Assembly (NCBI RefSeq): GCF_034057115.1
Contig: NZ_CP139195.1
Location: 4,464,001-4,528,000, forward strand
Source of the DNA: Pseudomonas sp. AN-1
GTDB taxonomy: Bacteria; Pseudomonadota; Gammaproteobacteria; Pseudomonadales; Pseudomonadaceae
DNA: 64,000 nucleotides
Direction: 5' to 3'
The translations under genes were made by a program, and so were the position numbers. Positions within the stretch are counted from its first letter, which is position 1; each line of letters opens with the position of its first letter. Positions 55,071 to 61,315 of the stretch are shown piece by piece. Under the pieces are notes generated by a model, which saw only the letters and a program-made list of their open reading frames with translations, searched no databases and was not told the DNA's origin.

Positions 55071-55319
55071 ATGCCGACCTACGACTACCGCTGCGAAGCC
55101 AACGGCCAGGTGTACGAAGTCCAGCACCCCATGGCCCTGAGCCCGAAGACCTGGGGCGAACTGCGCGCCGCCTGCAGCCTGGCGGAAGATGCCTCGATCC
55201 CAGACGACGCCCCGGTGACCAAGCTGCTCGGCGCCTCCGGCGTGGTCAGCAGCCGCGCCCTGAAGAACCCCGAGCCCCCGGCCTGCGCCCGCGGCGGCTG
55301 CGCCGGCAACTGCGTCTGA
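55071..55319 (+). CDS. FmdB-like zinc-ribbon protein
   Basis: An 82-aa protein with the N-terminal MPTYDYRCEANGQVYEVQHPM start of the FmdB/CxxC_CxxC_SSSS regulatory-protein family and a C-terminal CARGGCAGNC. The first half of the zinc ribbon has only one Cys (YRCE), so the canonical CxxC pair is degenerate here. GAGAGGA precedes the ATG. Function unknown. Confidence 0.7.
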   Translation: MPTYDYRCEANGQVYEVQHPMALSPKTWGELRAACSLAEDASIPDDAPVTKLLGASGVVSSRALKNPEPPACARGGCAGNCV

Positions 55320-55335
55320 GCGGCAGGCCGATTCC

Positions 55336-55369
55336 GTAGGGTGGAGGACTCGCGCAGCGATCCTCCACC
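55336..55369. repeat. GTAGGGTGGA...TCCACC palindromic repeat
   Basis: GTAGGGTGGAGGACTCGCGC ... GATCCTCCACC pairs into a short hairpin. It shares the core ACTCGCGCAGCGAT and the GTAGGGTGGA start with the copy at 56321-56369. It lies between the FmdB-like gene and the methyltransferase gene. Confidence 0.75.
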
Positions 55370-55528
55370 GGGCGGCGCCGACCGAGCGCGCGGCAGCTCC
55401 CCGTCACCCCGCCCTGCGCCGTTGTCTGCCCTGCGGCTGCCCCGCCGCCGGGCGTGCTTTTCATGCCCCCATCCCCGGCTTGGGCTATGATGCGCGCCCC
55501 CACGCTCCGCCTGGAACATCAGACCATC

Positions 55529-56272
55529 ATGGCCGGCAATACCCTCTACAACGACCTGTCCGGTTATTACGACCTGATGTGCGCCGATATCAACTACCCG
55601 GCGCAGAGCCACTGCGTGCACCGGCTGCAGCAGCTGTTCGGCAATGGCGGGCGCCGGCATCTCGACCTGGCCTGCGGCACCGGACCGCATGTCCGCCACT
55701 TCATCGACGCCGGCTACGCCAGCAGCGGCCTCGACATCAACCAGCCGATGCTCGACCGCGCCGCCCTGCGCTGCCCGGAGGCGCAGTTCTCCCGCCAGGA
55801 CATGTGCGCCTTCACCGCGGACGAGCCGCAGGACCTGATCACCTGCTTCCTCTACTCGATCCACTACAGCGGCGGCCTCGACCGCCTGCAGGCCTGCATC
55901 GCCACCGCGCACCGCGCGCTGGCCAGCGACGGGCTGTTCTGCTTCAACGCGGTCGACAAGCGCCGGATCGACAACGCCTCCTGCGTGAGCCACAGCGCCC
56001 AGCATGCCGACGGCCTGTTCAACTTCAGCTCCGGCTGGAACTACCCCGGCGAGGGCGAGCGCCAGTCGCTGCGGCTGCGCATCGAACGCCGCGTGGCGGA
56101 CGAGACCCAGGTCTGGCACGACGAACACCCGATGGTCGCGGTGAACTTCGACGAGCTGCAGGCGCTGCTGGAGCCGTACTTCGAGGTGCATGTGTTCGAG
56201 CATGATTACCAGAAGCTGATTCCTTGGGACGGCAGTTCCGGGAATGCGCTGTTTGCCTGTGTGAAGCACTGA
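55529..56272 (+). CDS. Class I SAM-dependent methyltransferase
   Basis: A 247-aa protein beginning MAGNTLYNDLSGYYDLMCADINYPAQ. Motif I is HLDLACGTGPHVRHF near residue 50, followed by GLDINQPMLDRA (motif II Asp) and DEPQDLITCFLYSIHYSGG. C-terminal signatures include LFCFNAVDK and HDYQKLIPW. The YDLMCADI start resembles glycine/small-molecule methyltransferases, but the substrate cannot be assigned. ATG at 55529 chosen over 55454. Confidence 0.85.
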   Translation: MAGNTLYNDLSGYYDLMCADINYPAQSHCVHRLQQLFGNGGRRHLDLACGTGPHVRHFIDAGYASSGLDINQPMLDRAALRCPEAQFSRQDMCAFTADEPQDLITCFLYSIHYSGGLDRLQACIATAHRALASDGLFCFNAVDKRRIDNASCVSHSAQHADGLFNFSSGWNYPGEGERQSLRLRIERRVADETQVWHDEHPMVAVNFDELQALLEPYFEVHVFEHDYQKLIPWDGSSGNALFACVKH

Positions 56273-56320
56273 GGCTTTCCAAGCCAGGTAGGGGCGCTTT
56301 TCGCCGCCGCATCGCCCGGC

Positions 56321-56369
56321 GTAGGGTGGATGGCCACCCCGTGGAAAACTCGCGCAGCGATTTTCCACC
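56321..56369. repeat. GTAGGGTGGA...TCCACC palindromic repeat, second copy
   Basis: GTAGGGTGGATGGCCACCCC followed by AAACTCGCGCAGCGATTTTCCACCA. The same family as 55336-55369, with an insertion of about 15 bases and A/T substitutions in the loop stem. Confidence 0.75.
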
Positions 56370-56410
56370 AAGCGAGGTGCAGGCTACTTCGCTGGAGCAT
56401 GCGGCGCTGC

Positions 56411-56464
56411 GGGTGAACGCGGAGTGTCGAGGGCTGCATTCCCACGCGGAGCGTGGTAACGATC
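56411..56464. repeat. REP palindrome of the CCCACGCGGAGCGTGGG family
   Basis: GAACGCGGAGTGTCGAGGGC and TTCCCACGCGGAGCGTGGTAAC are two degenerate REP units in inverted/tandem arrangement, matching the cluster around 12195-12292 and the RAYT locus. Confidence 0.75.
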
Positions 56465-56486
56465 GGAGTCCTGCAAGCGCATGGCC

Positions 56487-56942
56487 TCAGACGAAGTGTT
56501 TGGGCGCGTTGATGATGCGCTGGTACTTGCGCAGCTCCCGTCGGCCGTTGCGGATATCCAGCAGGAATATCTCCGAGGTGCGCCAGATCATCATCCACGC
56601 GGTGACGGTGACTACCCCCACGGGGATGGTGCCCTCGACGCCCAGCGCCGTGGCCGCCAGCACCAGGGTGATCGCCAGCCCTGCCAGCACCACCCCGCCC
56701 AGCCGCTGGGCTCTGATATTGCCTCTGAGCTGTTCGCTCTTTTCCGTAAAGGTATTGCCGATGGCCTGCTGCAGGCGCTCGCGCTCGTCTTGCGGGCAGC
56801 TGATTTTCAGCTCCAGTTCGGAGTGATACCAGGCGCTGTCCGACAGGTAGTCCGCCAGTTCGGGGCACAGTCTGGGGTTGTCTGGCGAGGCAAAGGGATT
56901 CAGGTAGTCGTGCTGGATCGTCAGGTCGATCTTCTGGCTCAT
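56487..56942 (-). CDS. Membrane protein of unknown function
   Basis: A 151-aa protein starting MSQKIDLTIQHDYLNPFASPDNPRLCPELADYL. It has a charged soluble N-terminal half (ELKISCPQDERERLQQAIGNTFTEK). Two adjacent membrane helices follow (LGGVVLAGLAITLVLAATALGV and IPVGVVTVTAWMMIW), then a basic C-terminus. No family is recognised. ATG at 56942 chosen over an upstream codon at 57086. It lies among REP elements next to the RAYT gene, so it may be a local accessory gene. Confidence 0.65.
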   Translation of the reverse strand: MSQKIDLTIQHDYLNPFASPDNPRLCPELADYLSDSAWYHSELELKISCPQDERERLQQAIGNTFTEKSEQLRGNIRAQRLGGVVLAGLAITLVLAATALGVEGTIPVGVVTVTAWMMIWRTSEIFLLDIRNGRRELRKYQRIINAPKHFV

Positions 56943-57146
56943 GGCGTACCTTCGCAGGTTCAGGTCGTGGCTGGCGGGCTTGTGTTGATGGTAGACGCGC
57001 CGCCAGGTAACGGCCTGAATCGCCTCGGAGGGGGGATTTGCTGAGTGCCGCTGCCGATCCACGAAGGCGGCGGGGTGCTCAGCCAAGAGGTTGAGATTTT
57101 CGTGCCGCTGCTGTTTTCCGCATTGATTGCGGCAGTCCTGATAGTT

Positions 57147-57182
57147 CCCACGCTCTTGCGTGGGAACGCATCCCTCAATGCT
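57147..57182. repeat. REP palindrome at the 3' side of the RAYT gene
   Basis: TTCCCACGCTCTTGCGTGGGAA (about 57147-57168) is a near-perfect palindrome, followed by CAATGCTCCGCGTC. It lies immediately beside the RAYT stop codon (57193). Confidence 0.85.
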
Positions 57183-57192
57183 CCGCGTCAGC

Positions 57193-57726
57193 TCAGATCC
57201 AACGGTCGATACCGATCAGTCCAGTCTGTCCCTGATAGTCACGGGCACTGGAGTAGCGCCAGTGCTCGGGCCGATCCACATAACCGCGCCGCAGCGGATT
57301 CTGGTGGATGTAATCCAGCTTCTGGCGCATGACGTCCTCGCTGCAGACCAGCTCGGCATGGCTGCCCTCCTGCCAGAGCTGGTATTCCCGATCCTGCTTG
57401 TGCGCTCGCTTGCTGAAACTCAGCCGCTGCAGGACCGACTCCGCACCGCGTTGCTGTAGGTCGTCGAGTATCCGGCGGGCCGTGTAGGACTTGAAGCTGC
57501 TGACACATCGGCCCAAGTCGGGAGCCTGCGCCAGATAGTGCAGGTGGTTTTCCATCACCACGTAGCCATACAGTCGCAGCCCCTGATGTGCCTGCTGGTA
57601 ACGCCAGCAGTCGAGCAGGATGTCGACCAGGGCGGGGCGGCTGAACAGTGGTAGCCACTCCATCACCGTGCAGGTGAGGAAGTGCGGTTGCGCGGGATCG
57701 GTAATGACGTAGCGGCTGCGGCCCAT
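57193..57726 (-). CDS. REP-associated tyrosine transposase (RAYT, Y1/HUH family)
   Basis: A 177-aa single-domain transposase. The HUH motif is YVVMENHLHYLAQAPD (His-x-His) and the catalytic Tyr is in MRQKLDYIHQNPLRRG. The N-terminus is RYVITDPAQPHFLTCTVMEWLPLF and the C-terminus WRYSSARDYQGQTGLIGID; both are typical RAYT features. It is flanked by REP palindromes on both sides, the arrangement called a REPtron. RAYTs are domesticated enzymes thought to mobilise REPs/REPINs. The start codon is at 57726. Confidence 0.93.
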   Translation of the reverse strand: MGRSRYVITDPAQPHFLTCTVMEWLPLFSRPALVDILLDCWRYQQAHQGLRLYGYVVMENHLHYLAQAPDLGRCVSSFKSYTARRILDDLQQRGAESVLQRLSFSKRAHKQDREYQLWQEGSHAELVCSEDVMRQKLDYIHQNPLRRGYVDRPEHWRYSSARDYQGQTGLIGIDRWI

Positions 57727-57778
57727 GGGATTCGTCCGTGAATCGGTTAGTGGGGCTGGCGTGGTACTTGGCTGATGG

Positions 57779-57897
57779 CTCCCACGCTCTGCGTGGGAGC
57801 CTAGCCGGCGACGCTCCGCGTCGCTACGGGGCTGCGGTTGTGCGCAGGACTTCGAGGTGGACGCGGAGCGTCGAGGGATGCGCTCCCACGCGGAGCG
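57779..57897. repeat. REP cluster at the 5' side of the RAYT gene
   Basis: CTCCCACGCTCTGCGTGGGAG (57779-57799) is palindromic. CGACGCTCCGCGTCG (57811-57825) follows, then GGACGCGGAGCGTCG (57859-57873) in the opposite direction, then GCTCCCACGCGGAGCG (57882-57897). The last unit is interrupted by the IS50-like element; its other half, TGGGAGCGATC, resumes at 59356. Confidence 0.88.
57889..57897. repeat. Left 9-bp target-site duplication of IS50-like element
   Basis: CGCGGAGCG immediately left of the terminal repeat, identical to 59347-59355. Nine bases is the IS50/Tn5 duplication length. Confidence 0.92.
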
Positions 57898-59346
57898 CTC
57901 GTCGTTATACACAAGTCCCGGTGAGCGCGTCGCGGGCCTCAAAAGCGATGACAAAGTCCCGCAACCGCTGCAGCCCGGTCCACATTGCCTTGGGCCCGGG
58001 TGGCCCATCGTGCTTGCGCCCCAAATAGCCGCCCAGGCTGGCTATCAGCATCACGACCTCACCCAGCGAGGGGGGAGTCTGTGGCGGCATGCAACGCTTG
58101 GCCACCATGTAGGCGGCCCGCCACTCCCGAGCCTCGAACACCAGCTCGCAGCTCAGACCTGGACAGCTTCGCCCCAACATCAGGCTGTACAGCACCCGCC
58201 ATGTCACGACCAGGTAAAGCCCGATGCAGGGCAGTAGTCGCTCTTCGGTCTCCAGCTGCAGTCGATTGATCTGGCAACCATTCTTCAGAACGTGGAAGTA
58301 AACCTCGATACACCAGCGCACGGCATACCATTCGACGACTGTAACGGCTTGGGCCAGGCCTTCCACCGGCAGGCTTGTCAGCAGCAACCACTCCAACGGC
58401 TCGACGCCCTCCGGCGGGTGCTCCTCGCAAGCCAGGACGGCATTGATCATGACCTCAGGCAAGCGATGCCCGACGCGGGACGGTGGTTGCAGCGTGAGAC
58501 TGGCAGAGCGCAGAGTGACCTGCGCCAGGCGGGCGGGACGTTTCGGGCGCGCCCGTACCTCAACCTCGACTTGCCCCAGGCTTGGCGTCGCCGCCACAGA
58601 GGCCCACAGCTTGTCGGCAGCACCGCCCAGCACGCGGCGATCCTGTGCTGCGCGCACAATCCATTGCGCCCGTGTCGTCGCAGCGACGTCTTCATACTCG
58701 ACGAACCACTCGTACAGATCACCTTCGGCGTCGGCGAGATTGACGACCTGGCTTTGCGGGAGCTGCCCCTGTAGCGCACAACTGCTCTGGTAGCTGTCGA
58801 TCCAGCGTCGACTTTCCTTCTCGTCCACTCCTTTTCCGCGCCGCTCCTTGCGTGGGCTTGGCTCATCACGCTGCCACCACTCGGCCGCCACCACGCCCAG
58901 ACAAACCCGCTCCGGTGTGAATGCCACGGTCGGATGGAGTCGGCGGGGATGCTTCTGCCTCTCCTTGATGGTGCCCACTCCCTTGGGGCCCAGATTCACC
59001 CACTTGTCTAGCTCGGTCGTGTCCTGGGCTAACAGCACCACGGGGCAGCACTCCATGCGCTGCAAGGTGGCATCCCGATGGGGGGCCAAAACTGTTTCGA
59101 AAGTGGCCTTCTCGTTATCGAAGAAACGGTAGGCCGCCATCGTCTCCGCCCAGCTCCGGCAAGCGGTAGGAATGCTGTTGCGTGGATCTGCACCCAACTG
59201 CTCCAGCAGCTTGGCGACACGCGCATTCAATCGCTCATCGCCCAGGTTTGCCGTGCGCATCTCTTCCTCAGCCCAGCTCGCGGATGACATCCCTGTACTC
59301 CCTCGGAAAACCTAAGATGGTGACTGAACTTGTGTATAACGACGAG
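57898..59346 (-). mobile_element. IS50/Tn5-like IS4-family insertion sequence, 1449 bp, complete
   Basis: Perfect 19-bp terminal inverted repeats CTCGTCGTTATACACAAGT (57898-57916 and, inverted, 59328-59346) match the Tn5 outside-end pattern CT-N5-TTATACACAAGT. A 9-bp duplication CGCGGAGCG flanks the element. One transposase gene fills it on the minus strand. The insertion lies within a REP palindrome next to the RAYT gene. Complete ends, exact duplication and an intact gene suggest a recent, possibly active copy. Confidence 0.95.
57905..59290 (-). CDS. IS4-family (IS50 group) transposase
   Basis: A 461-aa DDE transposase close in length to Tn5 Tnp (476 aa). The N-terminal DNA-binding domain is SWAEEEMRTANLGDERLNARVAKLLEQLG, as in the Tnp_DNA_bind family. 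The catalytic first Asp is in VVLLAQDTTELD (near residue 90), the second in VVNLADAEGDLYEWF, and the Glu in WCIEVYFHVLKNGCQINRLQLETEERL (YREK-like region). The C-terminal dimerisation domain ends ALTGTCV, with the stop inside the left terminal repeat. Confidence 0.94.
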   Translation of the reverse strand: MSSASWAEEEMRTANLGDERLNARVAKLLEQLGADPRNSIPTACRSWAETMAAYRFFDNEKATFETVLAPHRDATLQRMECCPVVLLAQDTTELDKWVNLGPKGVGTIKERQKHPRRLHPTVAFTPERVCLGVVAAEWWQRDEPSPRKERRGKGVDEKESRRWIDSYQSSCALQGQLPQSQVVNLADAEGDLYEWFVEYEDVAATTRAQWIVRAAQDRRVLGGAADKLWASVAATPSLGQVEVEVRARPKRPARLAQVTLRSASLTLQPPSRVGHRLPEVMINAVLACEEHPPEGVEPLEWLLLTSLPVEGLAQAVTVVEWYAVRWCIEVYFHVLKNGCQINRLQLETEERLLPCIGLYLVVTWRVLYSLMLGRSCPGLSCELVFEAREWRAAYMVAKRCMPPQTPPSLGEVVMLIASLGGYLGRKHDGPPGPKAMWTGLQRLRDFVIAFEARDALTGTCV

Positions 59347-59355
59347 CGCGGAGCG
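59347..59355. repeat. Right 9-bp target-site duplication of IS50-like element
   Basis: CGCGGAGCG directly right of the terminal repeat, identical to 57889-57897. It is followed by TGGGAGCGATCAG, the second half of the interrupted REP. Confidence 0.92.
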
Positions 59356-59370
59356 TGGGAGCGATCAGAG

Positions 59371-59574
59371 TCAGACAGCAAGTTTCTGAGTTTTTTCCAA
59401 AACAAGAGGAAGGAAAACCTCTCGCTTCACCGTCTGGCGGTTACCTACAGTCTCAAACCAGACACACCACACAGAGTTTTCTCCTGTCATGGCATTCTGG
59501 CCAACTTGCTCCACTGTCATTCTGGGGCCACCGGACTTCAATTTGACCAAGTCACCTGCGTTGAACGCTGTCAT
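59371..59574 (-). CDS. DUF2158 (YodC-like) protein
   Basis: A 67-aa protein beginning MTAFNAGDLVKLKSGGPRMTVEQVG, the signature of the small DUF2158 family. It continues NAMTGENSVWCVWFETVGNRQTVKREVF and has no Cys-based zinc site or signal peptide. It sits directly right of the IS50-like insertion and REP remnant. Family members occur widely on mobile DNA; function unknown. Confidence 0.85.
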   Translation of the reverse strand: MTAFNAGDLVKLKSGGPRMTVEQVGQNAMTGENSVWCVWFETVGNRQTVKREVFLPLVLEKTQKLAV

Positions 59575-59583
59575 GGGGAATCC

Positions 59584-59772
59584 TTATTTTCGAGAGCTGT
59601 CGGGAGTCGTTTTTACCGGAACCCAAACATTTCCGGGTCGACTCGTTGGTGGGAGAGCCTTGTTGTCAGCCACTGTTGCGAAATTGTCTTTCGCACCACC
59701 TCGAGGGCCATGCTCTTGAAAAATACCGCCTTTATTACCGGTGTTTTCACCGGGCTTCTTGCCGTTTGCCAT
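59584..59772 (-). CDS. YjzC-like small protein
   Basis: A 62-aa protein: MANGKKPGENTGNKGGIFQEHGPRGGAKDNFATVADNKALPPTSRPGNVWVPVKTTPDSSRK. The PG..G.KGG...GPRGG...LPPT..PG..W pattern is that of YjzC-like small proteins. It is 9 bases upstream of the DUF2158 gene on the same strand, so the two probably form a pair. Start 59772. Confidence 0.7.
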   Translation of the reverse strand: MANGKKPGENTGNKGGIFQEHGPRGGAKDNFATVADNKALPPTSRPGNVWVPVKTTPDSSRK

Positions 59773-59892
59773 GGGATTAGCTCCGTATAGGCAGGTTGGA
59801 AACGGTGAGAAGGAAGACGGACGGAGGCGCAGAACGTCGGAATTTTTCCGAGCAGCCGAGCTTCGCACGCAGAAATTCTATAGAATCCGCGC

Positions 59893-59972
59893 CCATCCCT
59901 CGTCTCACCGAGGGTGAACGCTGTCTGAGGGGGAGTTTCCAGGCTGACCCCTCAGACAGCGGCTTTTCTTTC
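59893..59972 (+). ncRNA. Candidate small RNA with terminator hairpin downstream of nrdB
   Basis: A plus-strand candidate. A TATAGAAT -10-like box at 59879-59886 sits in an ATTCTATAGAAT palindrome. It is followed by a hairpin CCCTCG/CGAGGG (59897-59902 / 59909-59914) and a perfect 14-bp stem CGCTGTCTGAGGGG / CCCCTCAGACAGCG (59919-59932 / 59948-59961). The strand then runs GCTTTTCTTTCTT, as an intrinsic terminator should. The -35 is weak. It may equally be a 3' hairpin of nrdB read on the other strand, though that side lacks a T-run. Confidence 0.4.
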
Positions 59973-59979
59973 TTGGGAA

Positions 59980-61230
59980 TCAATCCCAGGCCAACGCCCC
60001 ACCCGTCTGATACTCGGTCACGCGAGTCTCGAAGAAGTTCTTCTCCTTCTTCAGGTCCATGATCTCGCTCATCCACGGGAACGGGTTGGTGGTGCCCGGG
60101 TACTGTTCCGGCAGGCCGATCTGGGTCAGGCGGCGGTTGGCGATGAACTTGAGGTAGTCCTCCATCATCGCCGCGTTCATGCCCAGCACGCCGCGGGGCA
60201 TGGTGTCGCGGGCGTATTCGATCTCCAGCTGGGTGCCCTGCAGGATCATCTGGGTCGCCTCGTCCTTCATCTCGGCGTCCCACAGGTGCGGGTTCTCGAT
60301 CTTGATCTGGTTGATCATGTCGATGCCGAAGTTCAGATGCATGGATTCGTCGCGCAGGATGTACTGGAACTGCTCGGCGGTGCCGGTCATCTTGTTGCGG
60401 CGGCCCATGGAGAGGATCTGGGTGAAGCCGCAGTAGAAGAAGATGCCTTCCAGCACGCAGTAGTAGGCGATCAGGTTCTTGAGGAACTGCTTGTCGGTCT
60501 CGACGGTGCCGGTGTTGAACTGCGGGTCGGAGATCGAGCGGGTGTACTTGAGGCCCCAGGACGCCTTCTTCGCGACGCTCGGGATCTCGTGGTACATGTT
60601 GAAGATCTCGCCCTCGTCCATGCCCAGCGACTCGATGCAGTACTGGTAGGCGTGGGTGTGGATCGCTTCCTCGAAGGCCTGGCGCAGGATGTACTGGCGG
60701 CACTCGGGGTTGGTGATCAGGCGGTACACGGCCAGCGCCAGGTTGTTGGCGACCAGCGAGTCGGCGGTGGAGAAGAAGCCGAGGTTGCGCATGACGATGC
60801 GCCGCTCGTCCTCGGTGAGGCCGTCCTGGCTCTTCCACAGGGCGATGTCCGCGTTCATGTTGACCTCTTGCGGCATCCAGTGGTTGGCGCAGCCGTCGAG
60901 GTACTTCTGCCAGGCCCAGTCGTACTTGAACGGCACGAGCTGGTTGAGGTCGGCGCGGCAGTTGATCATGCGCTTCTCGTCGACGCGCACGCGGGCGGCG
61001 GCGCCTTCGAGGTCTTCCAGGCCTTCGCGGATGTCCAGCTCGTTGAGCGCGGCCTTGGCGCGGGCCACGGCGGCGGAGTCGTCGGCGGTGACGGCGCGGG
61101 CGTCGTGGGCGAAGGCGTCGCCGGCGCTGTCCAGCTTGTCGAGGGTCATCGGCGCAGCGCTCTCGCTGGCGGCAGCGGCCGGCTTGGCGGCTACGGTTTC
61201 CTCGGTATCGAATTCATCCCAGCTCAGCAT
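59980..61230 (-). CDS. nrdB: Ribonucleoside-diphosphate reductase class Ia, beta subunit
   Basis: A 416-aa subunit housing the diiron-tyrosyl radical cofactor. Iron ligands are in [17 protein letters not shown] and in [17 protein letters not shown]. The C-terminus is TGGALAWD, following [11 protein letters not shown], the family tail that docks into the alpha subunit. The N-terminal about 60 residues are Ala-rich and typical of Pseudomonas NrdB. ATG at 61230 was chosen over 61410. Directly follows nrdA with an 85-base gap. Confidence 0.96.
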   Translation of the reverse strand: MLSWDEFDTEETVAAKPAAAASESAAPMTLDKLDSAGDAFAHDARAVTADDSAAVARAKAALNELDIREGLEDLEGAAARVRVDEKRMINCRADLNQLVPFKYDWAWQKYLDGCANHWMPQEVNMNADIALWKSQDGLTEDERRIVMRNLGFFSTADSLVANNLALAVYRLITNPECRQYILRQAFEEAIHTHAYQYCIESLGMDEGEIFNMYHEIPSVAKKASWGLKYTRSISDPQFNTGTVETDKQFLKNLIAYYCVLEGIFFYCGFTQILSMGRRNKMTGTAEQFQYILRDESMHLNFGIDMINQIKIENPHLWDAEMKDEATQMILQGTQLEIEYARDTMPRGVLGMNAAMMEDYLKFIANRRLTQIGLPEQYPGTTNPFPWMSEIMDLKKEKNFFETRVTEYQTGGALAWD

Positions 61231-61283
61231 GGTGCTTGCTCCTGATTGGGGGACCGGGGCAGGCCGGTCGAAGGTGTTCGGTA

Positions 61284-61309
61284 GCCCCTCTCCCGGCGGG
61301 AGAGGGGCG
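61284..61309 (-). other. Hairpin between nrdA and nrdB
   Basis: CCCCTCTCCC (61285-61294) pairs with GGGAGAGGGG (61298-61307) around a short GGC loop. It lies in the nrdA-nrdB intercistronic gap and has no T-run. It may be a transcript-processing or stability element, or a copy of the dispersed CCCTCTCCC repeat. Confidence 0.5.
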
Positions 61310-61315
61310 TGCGGC

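Noticed and set aside
57898-59346. Composite transposon of the Tn5 type
   Set aside because: Only one IS50-like copy is present in the window, with its own 9-bp duplication, so it is a single insertion.
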